Source of the DNA: Mangrovibacterium marinum
GTDB lineage: Bacteria > Bacteroidota > Bacteroidia > Bacteroidales > Prolixibacteraceae
Assembly (NCBI RefSeq): GCF_003046625.1
Contig: NZ_QAAD01000008.1
Coordinates: forward strand, 124,001-188,000
Direction: 5' to 3'
Length of the DNA: 64,000 bases
The notes under the pieces are model-generated. The model was not told the DNA's origin, made no database searches, and saw only the letters and a list, made by a program, of their open reading frames with translations. Positions 26,087 through 35,921 of this stretch are shown here, piece after piece; within the stretch, counting starts at the first letter, position 1, and every line of letters begins with the position of its first letter. The translations under genes were made by a program, and so were the position numbers.

Positions 26087-26998
26087 ATGAAATTTAACAA
26101 CATCTTGGAAACCATCGGCAATTCGCCGCTCGTTCGTTTAAACCGTCTGTTTCCGTCAGACTATGAAGTGTATGTGAAAGTAGAGAAAACCAATCCAGGG
26201 GGGAGCATTAAAGACCGTATTGCCCTGGAGATGGTTGAGGCCGCCGAGGCTGAAGGCGTGATTAATAAAGACAGCTTGCTGGTTGAGCCAACATCGGGAA
26301 ACACCGGTATTGGGCTGGCTTTGGTTGCGGCCGTGAAAGGCTACAAGCTGATTCTGGTAATGCCTGAATCGATGTCGATTGAGCGTCGCCGTATCTTAAC
26401 AGCCTATGGTGCCGAGCTGGTGCTTACGCCTAAGGAAAAAGGCATGAAAGGTGCGATTGCCAAGGCTGAAGAGATTGCCGCCGCAAACAGCAATGCCTGG
26501 ATCCCGTCGCAGTTCGATAATGTGGCAAACATCAATGCACATCGCAAGAAAACAGCACAGGAAATTATTGCCGATCTGCCCGATGGCTTCGACTATTTAA
26601 TTACCGGAGTGGGTACCGGAGGTCATATCTCGGGGGTGAGCGATGTTGTAAAGGCCAAGTTTCCGAATGTAAAAACATTTGCTGTTGAGCCGGATGCCTC
26701 GCCTGTTATTGGAGGTGGTGCTCCCGGGCCACACGCCATTCAGGGAATCGGCGCCGGATTTATTCCGCAAAACCTGCTGACTGATCTGTTGGATGGAACA
26801 ATTCAGGTGTCGAAGGAGGAAGCTTTTGAATATGCCAAGCGCGCTGCCAAGGAGGAAGGTTTGTTTGTTGGTATTTCGTCGGGAGCCTCACTGGCAGCGA
26901 TTGCCAAAAAATTACCCGAGCTCCCCAAAGGTTCGCGCATTGTAACCTTTAGCTACGACACCGGCGAACGCTACCTCTCGGTTGACGGCTTGTTTTAA
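26087..26998 (+). CDS. cysK: Cysteine synthase (O-acetylserine sulfhydrylase, CysK)
   Basis: 303 residues, fold type II PLP enzyme. The PLP lysine is K42 in NPGGSIKDR, the phosphate-side TSGNT is at 69-73, and GTGGHISG and YDTGERYLS follow. It makes cysteine from O-acetylserine and sulfide. It is monocistronic between an attenuated leader and a downstream hairpin. The leader's Cys codons support the assignment to cysteine synthesis rather than cystathionine beta-synthase activity. Confidence 0.95.
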   Translation: MKFNNILETIGNSPLVRLNRLFPSDYEVYVKVEKTNPGGSIKDRIALEMVEAAEAEGVINKDSLLVEPTSGNTGIGLALVAAVKGYKLILVMPESMSIERRRILTAYGAELVLTPKEKGMKGAIAKAEEIAAANSNAWIPSQFDNVANINAHRKKTAQEIIADLPDGFDYLITGVGTGGHISGVSDVVKAKFPNVKTFAVEPDASPVIGGGAPGPHAIQGIGAGFIPQNLLTDLLDGTIQVSKEEAFEYAKRAAKEEGLFVGISSGASLAAIAKKLPELPKGSRIVTFSYDTGERYLSVDGLF

Positions 26999-27068
26999 TC
27001 GAAGAAAAGATACAAATAGCCATGACAATTTTTTGTTTCTTTTAGAATGATTGATAATGATGAGAGAT

Positions 27069-27104
27069 GAGGCCACACTTTTAATAAGCTGTGGCCTCTG
27101 TCTT
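27069..27104 (+). terminator. Terminator after cysK
   Basis: GAGGCCACA (27069-27077) and TGTGGCCTC (27090-27098) form a perfect 9-bp stem, followed by TGTCTTT. Confidence 0.7.
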
Positions 27105-27147
27105 TCCCCGAAGTTAAATAAGTTGCTTATTTTTGGGCTGAAATACC

Positions 27148-28026
27148 ATGATGTGCACGAGGGATATGCTCACCTTTCATTTTTCAAAAGCTAAAAACGG
27201 CGATCAACAATTGGTGGATTGCCTTCCGTTTGAAGCCATTGCCGGCTATAGTAATGGTTTGAAAGACCCGCATACGACTTCTTTTTACGAGCTTTTTTGG
27301 TTTCCCCAAGTTGAGGGGAAGCTGTGGGCGGATGGCGAGCCCATAGAGCTGAGTGGCCCTACGGCAATCATGCTTCCTCCCTTTACAGTGCGCAGCTGGC
27401 AGGTTGATCAGAGTGCCGATTCCTATGTTTTGTTTTTTGTTGAGGACTTTGTTGATGGTTTTCTTAAAGATACGGCTTTTTTGCATCGGCTTCACTTTTT
27501 TAGTTATAAACAACAGTCGCCGGTGTTGCCTTTGAGCAAGGAGCATCTAGCCAGGATTAGTGAGCTATATGCCTCGATTCGCAGCGAGCTCGGAAAAAGC
27601 AATCTCGACCGGTTGTTTTTTGTACAGGCCTACTGGTACCAGCTTTTGCTGCACTTAAATCGGTTGTATGGCGAACATTACCGGCTTTCGGACCGCTGCT
27701 ACGAGAATACGGAAATCATCCGGCTGAAGACCTTGCTTAAACAGCATATTCAGCACAAGCAAACCGTGCAGGATTATGCAGAAATGATGGATATTAACCG
27801 CAATCAGCTGAATGCGCTTTGCTTGCGTTTTTACGGGGAGAATGCCAATGTTGTGATCAGAAATAGCTTGCTGCAGGTTTGTAAAAGCGAATTGCTGTCT
27901 TCGAAACTCACCATTGCCGAAATCAGCTATAAGTTTAATTTTTCGGCACCTCCGAATTTTTCGCGCTTCTTTAAAAGGTATGTCGGACTAACGCCTGCCG
28001 AGTATCGCGAGAAATATTCCGTTTGA
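27148..28026 (+). CDS. AraC family transcriptional regulator
   Basis: Up to 292 residues; ATG codons at 27148, 27151 and 27166 all fit, and the last gives MLTFHFSK. The N-terminal ~170 residues form a cupin-like sensor region. The C-terminal ~100 residues carry two helix-turn-helix units, with the signature near the end (LTIAEISYKFNFSAPPNFSR then FFKRYVGLTPAEYR). It lies 82 bases upstream of the reductase gene and probably controls it. The effector is unknown. Confidence 0.88.
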   Translation: MMCTRDMLTFHFSKAKNGDQQLVDCLPFEAIAGYSNGLKDPHTTSFYELFWFPQVEGKLWADGEPIELSGPTAIMLPPFTVRSWQVDQSADSYVLFFVEDFVDGFLKDTAFLHRLHFFSYKQQSPVLPLSKEHLARISELYASIRSELGKSNLDRLFFVQAYWYQLLLHLNRLYGEHYRLSDRCYENTEIIRLKTLLKQHIQHKQTVQDYAEMMDINRNQLNALCLRFYGENANVVIRNSLLQVCKSELLSSKLTIAEISYKFNFSAPPNFSRFFKRYVGLTPAEYREKYSV

Positions 28027-28070
28027 TAAGCATCGGTGCAAATTGATAACAGATAAAAAAGTCTTCTATC

Positions 28071-28078
28071 TATTTTTG
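28071..28078 (+). promoter_or_regulatory. Promoter -7 element before the reductase gene
   Basis: TATTTTTG matches TAnnTTTG; a TTG at 28043-28045 is 25 bases upstream, longer than ideal. It would give the reductase its own promoter after the araC-like gene. Confidence 0.4.
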
Positions 28079-28108
28079 ACAGTAAAACATTTAAACACGA
28101 GGAAAATC

Positions 28109-28621
28109 ATGTCGAAATTAGTTATTGTAGCTCATCCATCATTAAAGGATTCGCTGATCAACCGTATTTGGCTAGCCGAGTTAGCCAATCATCCCGATGC
28201 CCTGGAAATTCATTCGTTGTACGAAAAATATCCCGATTTAAACTTTGATGTTGCAGCCGAGCAGGCTCTGCTTTCAAAATACGATGAGATTGTTTTTCAA
28301 TTTCCTCTGCATTGGTTTAATGTGCCTTTTGCTTTGAAAAAGTACCTGGACGAGGTGTTTACTTACGGTTGGGCTTTTGGTCCGGGGGGCGATAAAATGA
28401 AAGGTAAAAAGATTCGTTTCGCGGTGTCAACCGGAGGAACGAAGGATACTTACGAAAGCCGGATTACGCTGGATGATTTATTGAAACCAATGTCGGTAAC
28501 TTTCCACTATTGTGGCTGTGAAGTACTTCCCAGTCATGTCTTCTATGGTGCAAGCACTCAGCCAGCTGAAGATGCGGTGGTTTCAAACGCCAGGGAATAT
28601 GCAAACCAGATTCTGGGTTAA
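28109..28621 (+). CDS. NAD(P)H-dependent flavodoxin-fold oxidoreductase (KefF/YwrO-like)
   Basis: 170 residues from the ATG at 28109; the open frame extends 22 codons upstream, but those residues do not fit the family. The flavodoxin_2 fold is recognised from MSKLVIVAHPSLKDSLINR, FQFPLHWFNVPFALKKYLDEV and YGWAFGPGGDKMKGK. Relatives are FMN-dependent quinone or nitroreductases. Its position behind an AraC regulator suggests a stress-inducible detoxifying reductase, which is inference. Confidence 0.88.
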   Translation: MSKLVIVAHPSLKDSLINRIWLAELANHPDALEIHSLYEKYPDLNFDVAAEQALLSKYDEIVFQFPLHWFNVPFALKKYLDEVFTYGWAFGPGGDKMKGKKIRFAVSTGGTKDTYESRITLDDLLKPMSVTFHYCGCEVLPSHVFYGASTQPAEDAVVSNAREYANQILG

Positions 28622-28646
28622 GACGCTATAGCAAGGTAATAGACAA

Positions 28647-28690
28647 AAGAAGGCTCGTTCAAAATAACTTGTGAACGAGCCTTCTTGTTG
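28647..28690. terminator. Bidirectional terminator
   Basis: AAGAAGGCTCGTTC (28647-28660) and GAACGAGCCTTCTT (28673-28686) form a perfect 14-bp stem between the convergent reductase and GNAT-nitrilase genes. Confidence 0.9.
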
Positions 28691-28708
28691 TATTATTTCA
28701 TGTTGAAT

Positions 28709-30229
28709 TTATTTCACTTTTAATTCGTAGAGGTCGGTTCGGCGATCGCGCAGGTTCCGAACAGCTCCAAATTGGTTCAGCTCGCGAAGCATGTCAATAT
28801 CCACATCGGCAATCAGAATCATCTCGGTGTTTGGCGTTGCCTCAGCTTTGATTCCGGCTGCCGGGAAGGAGAAGTCGCAGGGCGTAAATACCATGGATTG
28901 CCCGTATTGAATATCCATATTGTGAACTTTGGGCAGGTTGCCCACACTACCGGTAATGGCCACGTAGCATTCGTTCTCGATGGCCCGCGACTGCGCACAA
29001 TGGCGAACCCGGGAGAAGCCGTTTTGTGTGTCGGTGAGGTAGGGGACAAACAAAATATCCATGCCTTCGAGGGCTAGCAGGCGGCTGAGTTCCGGAAATT
29101 CAACATCGTAACAAATTAAGATGCCTATTTTGCCACAATCCGTATCGAAGGTTTTCAGTTGCGAGCCTCCCTGTAAGCCCCACACTTTCTCTTCGTCGGG
29201 GGTGACGTGCAGTTTTTCAAAGCGGTCGATGCCGCCGTCGCGTTTACACAGGTAGCCCACGTTGTACAGTTTGCCGTCGACCAGCTCGGGCATGCTGCCG
29301 GTAATAATGTTGATATTGTACGAAATGGCCAGCTCGGCAAAGCGTTGTACCAGCGACTCGGTGTAGGAGGCCAGCTCCCGAATGGCATCGGCCTCGCCCA
29401 GATGGTTGTTCTCGGCCATCAGCGGAGCATTAAAAAATTCGGGGAACAGGGCAAAGTCGGAGCGGTAGCCCGACACGGCATCCACAAAATACTCGGCCTG
29501 CTGCATTAACTCTTCCACATTTTTATAGAGGCGCATTTGCCATTGTACCAAGCCCAGGCGGACGACTTTTTTCACGGTTGTGGCCGTCACACTAGGCTTT
29601 TCGTAGTAGATGTTGTCCCATTCCAGCAGTACGGCGTAATCGTTCGATTCTTTGTCGCCAATCAGGTAGTTCTTTAAAATTCGTGCCGGGTGAAAATCGT
29701 TCGAAATCTGGAAGTCCAGTACCGGATCGTGAATTTCTTTTCGCCGAACCTTTTCGATGTATTGTTTGGGCGTCATCTCGCTGGCGTACTTGTGGTAATT
29801 GGGTATTCGTCCGCCGAAAGCAATACCGCGCAGGTTCAGGCGCTCGCACAGTTCTTTGCGGTAGTCGTACAGTCGTCGGCCCAAGCGCAAACCGCGGTAT
29901 TTGGGACGAATGAAGATGTCGATCCCGTAAAGCATGTCGCCGTTGGGATCGTGTGTTTTAAAGGTATGGTTTCCGGTGATTTGCCGGTAAGTATGGCCGT
30001 TTTCAAATTTGTTGTAGTCCAGGATGATGGATAAAGCTGCCCCGGCGAATTGCCCGTTTACCTTAATGGCAATCTGGCCTTCCGGAAATTTTGAAATCAG
30101 GGTATCAATATGGGTTTTCTCCCAATACGATTCCTGCATTTTGTGGTACGCTTCGATCATGGCTTGTTTAAGCTCCTCATAATCGTCCATGGTTAAGTAA
30201 ACAAGTTCAATGTTTTCAATTTCTTCCAT
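28709..30229 (-). CDS. GNAT acetyltransferase / carbon-nitrogen hydrolase fusion
   Basis: 506 residues. About 1-200 is a GNAT domain (RPKYRGLRLGRRLYDYR is the acyl-CoA loop). About 225-500 is a nitrilase-superfamily domain with the complete Glu-Lys-Cys triad: Glu in FPEFFNAP, Lys in FEKLHVTPDE and Cys in LICYDVEFPE. Such fusions are known in many bacteria but poorly characterised. It probably hydrolyses an amide and may acetylate the same or a related small molecule. It is monocistronic, next to speA, though no evidence ties it to polyamines. Confidence 0.9.
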   Translation of the reverse strand: MEEIENIELVYLTMDDYEELKQAMIEAYHKMQESYWEKTHIDTLISKFPEGQIAIKVNGQFAGAALSIILDYNKFENGHTYRQITGNHTFKTHDPNGDMLYGIDIFIRPKYRGLRLGRRLYDYRKELCERLNLRGIAFGGRIPNYHKYASEMTPKQYIEKVRRKEIHDPVLDFQISNDFHPARILKNYLIGDKESNDYAVLLEWDNIYYEKPSVTATTVKKVVRLGLVQWQMRLYKNVEELMQQAEYFVDAVSGYRSDFALFPEFFNAPLMAENNHLGEADAIRELASYTESLVQRFAELAISYNINIITGSMPELVDGKLYNVGYLCKRDGGIDRFEKLHVTPDEEKVWGLQGGSQLKTFDTDCGKIGILICYDVEFPELSRLLALEGMDILFVPYLTDTQNGFSRVRHCAQSRAIENECYVAITGSVGNLPKVHNMDIQYGQSMVFTPCDFSFPAAGIKAEATPNTEMILIADVDIDMLRELNQFGAVRNLRDRRTDLYELKVK

Positions 30230-30429
30230 AATATTTCGGGTGTTTTAGTTGAATTAATCCGCTCCCAGTGAAGATAATACTTTGTTGGTTGAAATTGTTC
30301 ATCGGGACCAAGATATTGTGCGGTATGTATCCTGTTGATTGGTGATCTGCCGGAAGGGGAGAATGTGCGTTGTTTCTAAGCTTTTTGTTGTTTTGATGTA
30401 CTTACCGGGAGGTGGAAATACAAAAAGCA

Positions 30430-30593
30430 CAGATGATTCCGGGGAATCTCGAACAGGGATGAAAGTTTACTATTTTTCGACGATGCTGTTGTCGTTGTTG
30501 TCAAAAGTTCTCGGGTTGTCGCTCCACCTCTAATCAAAACCAGTTATTGACATTGCCCTTAGTGTGTTTGCGTGGTAGACTTTCAGAAAGAAA
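30430..30593 (-). repeat. Terminator-associated dispersed repeat, copy A
   Basis: Read on the minus strand it starts with GAAAGTCTACCACGCAAA directly after the speA terminator T-run. It contains AATGTCAATAACTGGTTTT, then a GACAAC-rich section, TAGTAAACTTTCATCCCTGTT, and the closing palindrome GATTCCCCGGAATC. It aligns almost throughout with copy B at 38273. The rest of the 410-base gap 30230-30641 contains no gene. Confidence 0.75.
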
Positions 30594-30617
30594 AAGCCAT
30601 CCGGTGAGGGATGGCTT
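30594..30617 (-). terminator. speA terminator
   Basis: AAGCCATCC and GGATGGCTT pair over a 6-base loop; on the minus strand TTTTTCTTTC region follows. It lies 25 bases after the speA stop. Confidence 0.85.
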
Positions 30618-30641
30618 GTGGTATCTGTAAATTGGATGATC

Positions 30642-32534
30642 TTACTCTAAATAGGTATACCCGTAGAGGCCCGATCGGTAGTTGGCCAGGAACTCTTTGC
30701 CTTCTTCGGCTGTGATTTTTCCGGCTTTCACCGACTTGGTCACCCAGGTTTCGACGGCACGAACCATCTTTTTGGGATTGTACTGCACATAGTCCAGCAC
30801 TTCGGCTACGGTTTCCCCGTCAATCACCTGATCGATGTGGTACCCTTCATCGTTCACCGAAACGTGAACGGCGTTGGTATCGCCAAACAGGTTGTGCAGG
30901 TCGCCCAGAATTTCCTGGTAGGCTCCAACCAGGAATACACCAATATAATACGATTCGCGGGCTTTCAGCGAGTGCACCGGCAGGTTGTATGAAATATTTC
31001 GGGTCGAGATGAAGTTGTCGATCTTCCCGTCTGAGTCGCAGGTAATGTCCTGAAGGGTGGCCGAGCGATCCGGTTTTTCATCCAGCCGATGGATGGGCAT
31101 GATCGGGAACAACTGATCGATGGCCCAGCTGTCGGGTAGCGACTGAAACAACGAGAAATTGCAAAAATATTTATCCGACAATAGTTTCGACAGCGATCCC
31201 AGCTCTTCGGGATAGTGGCGCATTTTGCTCACCATTTTGTCGATGTCGCGGGCAATTGACCAGAATAAACGTTCGATCTGGGCGCGTGTTTTCAGATCCA
31301 GCAAGCCCAGCGAGAAACGATCCAGTGCTTCTTCGCGGATTTGTTGCGAGTCGTGCCATGCTTCCAGCATCCGTGGTTGGTTCAGGTTGTCCCAAATGTC
31401 GTAGAGTTCCTTTACCAGATCGTGGTCGGTTTCGTGCAGATCCAGTTCCTCGTCCCAACTGGGCAGCGAGGCCGACTCGAGCACTTCGAAAATCAGCACC
31501 GAATGATGAGCCGTCAGCGAGCGCCCCGATTCGGTAATAATGTTGGGGTGGGGAATGCCGTTTTTGTTGGCAGCATCAACCACAGCCGAGATGGCGTCGT
31601 TCACGTATTCCTGGATGCTGTAGTTTACGCTGCTTTCGCGGTTGGCCGAGCGGGTGCCGTCGTAGTCCACTCCCAGTCCGCCGCCAATATCCACAAATTC
31701 AACATTGAAGCCCAGTTTGGCAAGCTGTACGTAAAACTGCGATGCTTCGCGCAAGGCAATCTTAATGCGGCGAATTTTATTGACCTGGCTACCAATGTGG
31801 AAGTGTACCAGTTTCATGCATTCTTTCAGATTGTTGCGCTCCAAAAAGTCCAGCGCTTCCAGAATCTCGCTCGACGTTAATCCAAATTTACTGCCATCGC
31901 CACCCGAGCTTTCCCACTTGCCACTGCCGCTGCTGGCCAGTTTTACGCGAATACCCAGGTTGGGCTTTATTTTCAGTCGTTTGGCTACGCGGGCAATCAG
32001 TTTCAGTTCGTTGAGCTTTTCAACAACAATAAAAATGCGTCGTCCCATTTTCTGGGCCAGCAAAGCCAGCTCTACATAGTCTTCGTCCTTGTAGCCATTA
32101 CAAATAATCAGCGAGTCCGAATCGGTGTTAATTGCAATAACTGCATGCAGCTCGGGTTTTGATCCGGCTTCCAGACCGATGTTGAATTTTTGGCCATGAC
32201 TGACAATTTCTTCAACAACAGGGCGCATTTGGTTCACCTTGATCGGGTAAATCAGGTAGCTGTTAGCCTGGTAATCATACTCCTTGGCTGCGATTTTGAA
32301 ACAGCTGGTCATCTTTTCAATCCGGCTGTTTAAAATATCGGGGAAGCGGACCAAAACCGGTGTTGCTACATCGCGAATTTGCAACTCTTCTACCAGTTCT
32401 TTCAGATCTACTTGAGGTCCACCTTTTTGAGGTGTTACCACTACGTTGCCGTTGTCGTTTACCGAGAAATAGTTAATGCCCCAACCATTGATGTTGTAAA
32501 GCTCTTCGGTATCCTCAATGCGCCATTTTCTCAT
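30642..32534 (-). CDS. speA: Biosynthetic arginine decarboxylase (SpeA)
   Basis: 630 residues, as expected for the large PLP-dependent SpeA family. The PLP lysine is in YPIKVNQM; a GGGLGVDYDGT glycine loop and the ITESGRSLTAHHS segment follow. It converts arginine to agmatine, the first step of one polyamine route. It draws on the arginine made by the pathway elsewhere in this window. A TATCTTTG promoter element is seen upstream on the minus strand (32581-32574). It diverges from the M16 peptidase gene. Confidence 0.95.
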   Translation of the reverse strand: MRKWRIEDTEELYNINGWGINYFSVNDNGNVVVTPQKGGPQVDLKELVEELQIRDVATPVLVRFPDILNSRIEKMTSCFKIAAKEYDYQANSYLIYPIKVNQMRPVVEEIVSHGQKFNIGLEAGSKPELHAVIAINTDSDSLIICNGYKDEDYVELALLAQKMGRRIFIVVEKLNELKLIARVAKRLKIKPNLGIRVKLASSGSGKWESSGGDGSKFGLTSSEILEALDFLERNNLKECMKLVHFHIGSQVNKIRRIKIALREASQFYVQLAKLGFNVEFVDIGGGLGVDYDGTRSANRESSVNYSIQEYVNDAISAVVDAANKNGIPHPNIITESGRSLTAHHSVLIFEVLESASLPSWDEELDLHETDHDLVKELYDIWDNLNQPRMLEAWHDSQQIREEALDRFSLGLLDLKTRAQIERLFWSIARDIDKMVSKMRHYPEELGSLSKLLSDKYFCNFSLFQSLPDSWAIDQLFPIMPIHRLDEKPDRSATLQDITCDSDGKIDNFISTRNISYNLPVHSLKARESYYIGVFLVGAYQEILGDLHNLFGDTNAVHVSVNDEGYHIDQVIDGETVAEVLDYVQYNPKKMVRAVETWVTKSVKAGKITAEEGKEFLANYRSGLYGYTYLE

Positions 32535-32573
32535 TCTACTAACTTGTCAATAAGGGTTAATTTTAAAGCGTGC

Positions 32574-32581
32574 CAAAGATA
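32574..32581 (-). promoter_or_regulatory. speA promoter -7 element
   Basis: On the minus strand TATCTTTG matches TAnnTTTG about 40 bases before the ATG. No clear -33 element is found at 18-20 bases upstream. Confidence 0.4.
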
Positions 32582-32805
32582 TTTTTTTTTAGCAAACTAT
32601 CTTGCAGCTCAAAGCTTTGAATTTAAGGAAAATCATAGAATTTATCGAAATTGATTCCTTGAAAATTTGATGGCGCAAAACTGATGTTTAACATTTTTTT
32701 TGAATCCGTGTTGTAATGAATGTATGATTGTGCTGACAGATAGCATGAAGTAAAAATTAATTTCAATAGAACGCTTAGGCTTAGTCGTTCGAAAATATCA
32801 CAACA

Positions 32806-35616
32806 ATGAAACTGAAACTGGTAAATTTGATTGCCCTTTTTGTTGCACTAAGTGGAGTTGCACAGGCTCAGATGAGTACAACAATCCCCTTGGATGATCG
32901 TGTCGTAAGTGGTGTGTTGCCCAATAAAATGCACTACTACATCATGCATAACGAGTTCCCCAAAGAGCGGGTTAGTTTTTATTTTCCGCAAAATGTCGGA
33001 TCCATTCTCGAAAATGACGATCAGAAAGGCTTAGCGCACTTTTTGGAGCACATGGCGTTTAATGGTACCGAACATTTTGCCGGCAAAGGCTTTTTGAAAA
33101 TGCTGGAAAAGCAAGGTGTTCGGTTTGGTGCCGACATCAACGCTTACACCGGATACGACGAGACTGTTTACAATATCAGCAATGTTCCGGTAGGCGAAGA
33201 CTGGCTGATTGACTCCTGTTTGTATGTGTTGCACGACTGGTCGGGGAGCTTGCTGCTTCAGGACGACGAGATTGATGCCGAACGGGGCGTGATTCGCGAG
33301 GAGTGGCGTACACGCCGGAATGCTTCGCTGCGTATTTACGAGCAAACGTCGCAATGGCAGTTTAAAGGTTCGAAATATGCCGACCGTATGCCCATTGGTG
33401 ATATCAATATTGTGAATAATTTTGAATACCAGGTTCTACGCGACTACTACCACAAATGGTATCGCCCCGATTTGCAGGCGGTGATTGTTGTGGGGGATAT
33501 TAATCCACAGGAAATTGAAAGCAAGATTAAAGCCATCTTCTCTGAAATTCCATTGGCTGCACAGCGTGCTGAACGCGGCTTTGAACGCATTCCTGATCAC
33601 GATGAAACTTATTTCTGCCTGGCAACCGACAAAGAAGAAAAGTACACCCGTATATTTTACAAGGAAATGTCGGATAAGCCCTTGGTGAAGGATGAAAACT
33701 ACATGCGCGAAGATGCCATGAGCTCGCTGGTGTTTACCATGCAGAATAAGCGTTTCGAAGAGTTCATTCAAAATAATGAAACCGCTTTGCTGGCTGCTCA
33801 GGCCGGCATGTATTCCGCCTCCAGATTGCAGCAGAACTTTACCTTGTTCGCTGTTCCAAAGCCCGGACAAAGTCTGGAAGCATACCGCGAGGCTTATACC
33901 GAATGGGTACGTGCCCGGAAGTTTGGTTTCACGCAAGCTGAATTGGACCGTGCCAAGCAGAATATTATCAGCCAATATGAAAATATGGTTGCTAATCAAG
34001 ATAAAATTCAGAACGATGCCTGGGCACAGCAGCTTTATAACTATTTTCTCGAAGCTGATCCGTTTTTGACGCCCAAGGGAGGGCTGGAAATGCAAAAGTC
34101 GGTGCTGGCCGGTATTAGCTTGCAGGATGTGAATAAAGCGGTGGCGCAATTCCAAAACAACAAGAATGTGAATATTACCGTGACTGGTCCCGAAACGGAA
34201 GGTGTTGAATATCCGGAGCTGGCCGACATTGAGTCGGTGATGGCCGATGTTGAAGCTGCCGATCTTGAGGCTTATCAGGAAGAAACAAACGATACACCGC
34301 TGGTGCCCGATCAATTGACACCGGCCGATGTGAAAGAAACCTTCGCGATCCCCGGTGTTGACGAGGCTAAAGGTTATGTGCTGGCCAACGGCGCCCGGGT
34401 TATTATTTATCCGACCGATTTGGCCAAGGACGAGATCTTGTTCTCCGCTTATTCTTTCGGAGGTACTTCATTATTGCCCGAAGACGAACTGGCCTCGGCC
34501 GATTTCTCGGTAAGTGTGGTTGAAAATTCGGGCTTGGGAGCCTTTAAAGCCACCGACCTGGCTAAAAAGCTGACCGGCCAGATTGTGAGCATCACTCCTT
34601 TCATTGGTGAAAACACGGAAGGCTTTAGCGGATCGAGCAATATTCGCGACTTTGGTACTTTGTTGCAGTTAACTTACCTGTATTTTACGGCTCCGCGTTT
34701 CGACGAAAACTCCTATAAAAAGATCGTCGATCAGTATTCGGCATACCTGGCCAATGCCTCGGCCGATAACAAGAAGGCCATGCGCGACACCATTACCCGG
34801 GTTGTTAACAACTACAGCCCCCGTGCACAGGTGCTGAATCAGCAATTCCTCGATGCTGTTAGTCTGGATAAAGCCAAGCAGGTTTATCAGGAACGGATCA
34901 GCAATGCGAGCGATTTCTGCTTTGTGTTTGTGGGCAATGTGAGCGAGGAGATGTTGTCTCAAATTCAAACTTACATCGGGAACATCCCGGGAACCGGTAA
35001 AACAGAACAATTTGTCGATCACCGGATGGTTCCGGCAAAAGGCAAAACTGAACGCACCGTTGTGCGTGCGATGGATACGCCTAAGACCAGTGTTTACCTG
35101 AACCTTTCGGGCGACATGAAAAATCAGGAAACCAGTAAGCTGAGCATGTATTTCCTTGGCCAGTTGTTGTCGAAAAAATACCTCGATACCATTCGTGAGC
35201 AGGAGGGTGGCAGTTATGGCGTTGGTGTAGGAGCCAGCTTCTCGACCATCCCCGACGATCGTTATCGCGTGGTAATCAGTTTCGATACCGACCCCGAAAA
35301 GCTGAACCGCCTGCTGGAGGTTGTTTACGAGCAGATTGACCTGCTGAAAAACGGCACCATCGATATGGAGGATTTTAACGAAGTGAAGGCTTCGGTTTTA
35401 AACCGACGCGAAGAAAGCGTTAAAACCAATAAGCATTGGTTAACCGACTTGGTTGATTATTTGCAAACCGATGATCCGATATATAACGACGAACAATACA
35501 AAGCTTTAGTTGAGAAAATTACACCCGAGCTGCTTGTGAAAACAGCGAAGAAAGTTTTCGACAAAGCCGATACCGTTCAGGTGGTGATGAGCCCCGAGGT
35601 GGTGGCTGCCAACTAA
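32806..35616 (+). CDS. M16 family zinc metallopeptidase (pitrilysin/processing peptidase type)
   Basis: 936 residues with a signal peptide (about 1-22, ending VAQAQ), so probably periplasmic. The inverted zinc motif HFLEH is at 78-82, with the downstream Glu ligand region following in the same domain. The second half is a related but non-catalytic M16 repeat with EQEGGSYGVGVGASFSTIP. This two-repeat layout is typical of Bacteroidota M16 proteins that degrade peptides in the periplasm. Single-gene unit ending in a terminator. Confidence 0.92.
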   Translation: MKLKLVNLIALFVALSGVAQAQMSTTIPLDDRVVSGVLPNKMHYYIMHNEFPKERVSFYFPQNVGSILENDDQKGLAHFLEHMAFNGTEHFAGKGFLKMLEKQGVRFGADINAYTGYDETVYNISNVPVGEDWLIDSCLYVLHDWSGSLLLQDDEIDAERGVIREEWRTRRNASLRIYEQTSQWQFKGSKYADRMPIGDINIVNNFEYQVLRDYYHKWYRPDLQAVIVVGDINPQEIESKIKAIFSEIPLAAQRAERGFERIPDHDETYFCLATDKEEKYTRIFYKEMSDKPLVKDENYMREDAMSSLVFTMQNKRFEEFIQNNETALLAAQAGMYSASRLQQNFTLFAVPKPGQSLEAYREAYTEWVRARKFGFTQAELDRAKQNIISQYENMVANQDKIQNDAWAQQLYNYFLEADPFLTPKGGLEMQKSVLAGISLQDVNKAVAQFQNNKNVNITVTGPETEGVEYPELADIESVMADVEAADLEAYQEETNDTPLVPDQLTPADVKETFAIPGVDEAKGYVLANGARVIIYPTDLAKDEILFSAYSFGGTSLLPEDELASADFSVSVVENSGLGAFKATDLAKKLTGQIVSITPFIGENTEGFSGSSNIRDFGTLLQLTYLYFTAPRFDENSYKKIVDQYSAYLANASADNKKAMRDTITRVVNNYSPRAQVLNQQFLDAVSLDKAKQVYQERISNASDFCFVFVGNVSEEMLSQIQTYIGNIPGTGKTEQFVDHRMVPAKGKTERTVVRAMDTPKTSVYLNLSGDMKNQETSKLSMYFLGQLLSKKYLDTIREQEGGSYGVGVGASFSTIPDDRYRVVISFDTDPEKLNRLLEVVYEQIDLLKNGTIDMEDFNEVKASVLNRREESVKTNKHWLTDLVDYLQTDDPIYNDEQYKALVEKITPELLVKTAKKVFDKADTVQVVMSPEVVAAN

Positions 35617-35642
35617 AACGAAGCATCCAATTTTCCGGAAAG

Positions 35643-35675
35643 AGGCTGTCCTTTATACAAGGGGCAGCCTTTTTT
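35643..35675 (+). terminator. Terminator after the M16 peptidase gene
   Basis: AGGCTGTCC and GGGCAGCCT form a 9-bp stem with one G-U pair, followed by T6. The remaining ~245 bases up to 35921 contain no recognisable gene. Confidence 0.85.
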
Positions 35676-35921
35676 GTATGCTGCCGGGGGCTTTTGTTGG
35701 ATGGAGAATCCACTCGGCATAAGCGTTGACAAGCCGCGGGGCGTGGGCTCTTGCCGAGAATTGGCGATAGTCGCCATTGCTTGTCGTGCTGTTCGATATG
35801 GCTTACGTACTTTAATAATCTGCCGAATTGTGTTATTATTGTACGCTGCCTGAGCATGCAGGACACCTTCAGCAACGACATTTTTACCTGAATCAAATAT
35901 TTATATCAACGCTATTGAGCT

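Noticed and set aside
30430-30593. Insertion sequence or MITE with transposase ends
   Set aside because: No terminal inverted repeats at both ends, no target duplication visible and no transposase in the window. I report it as a dispersed repeat only.
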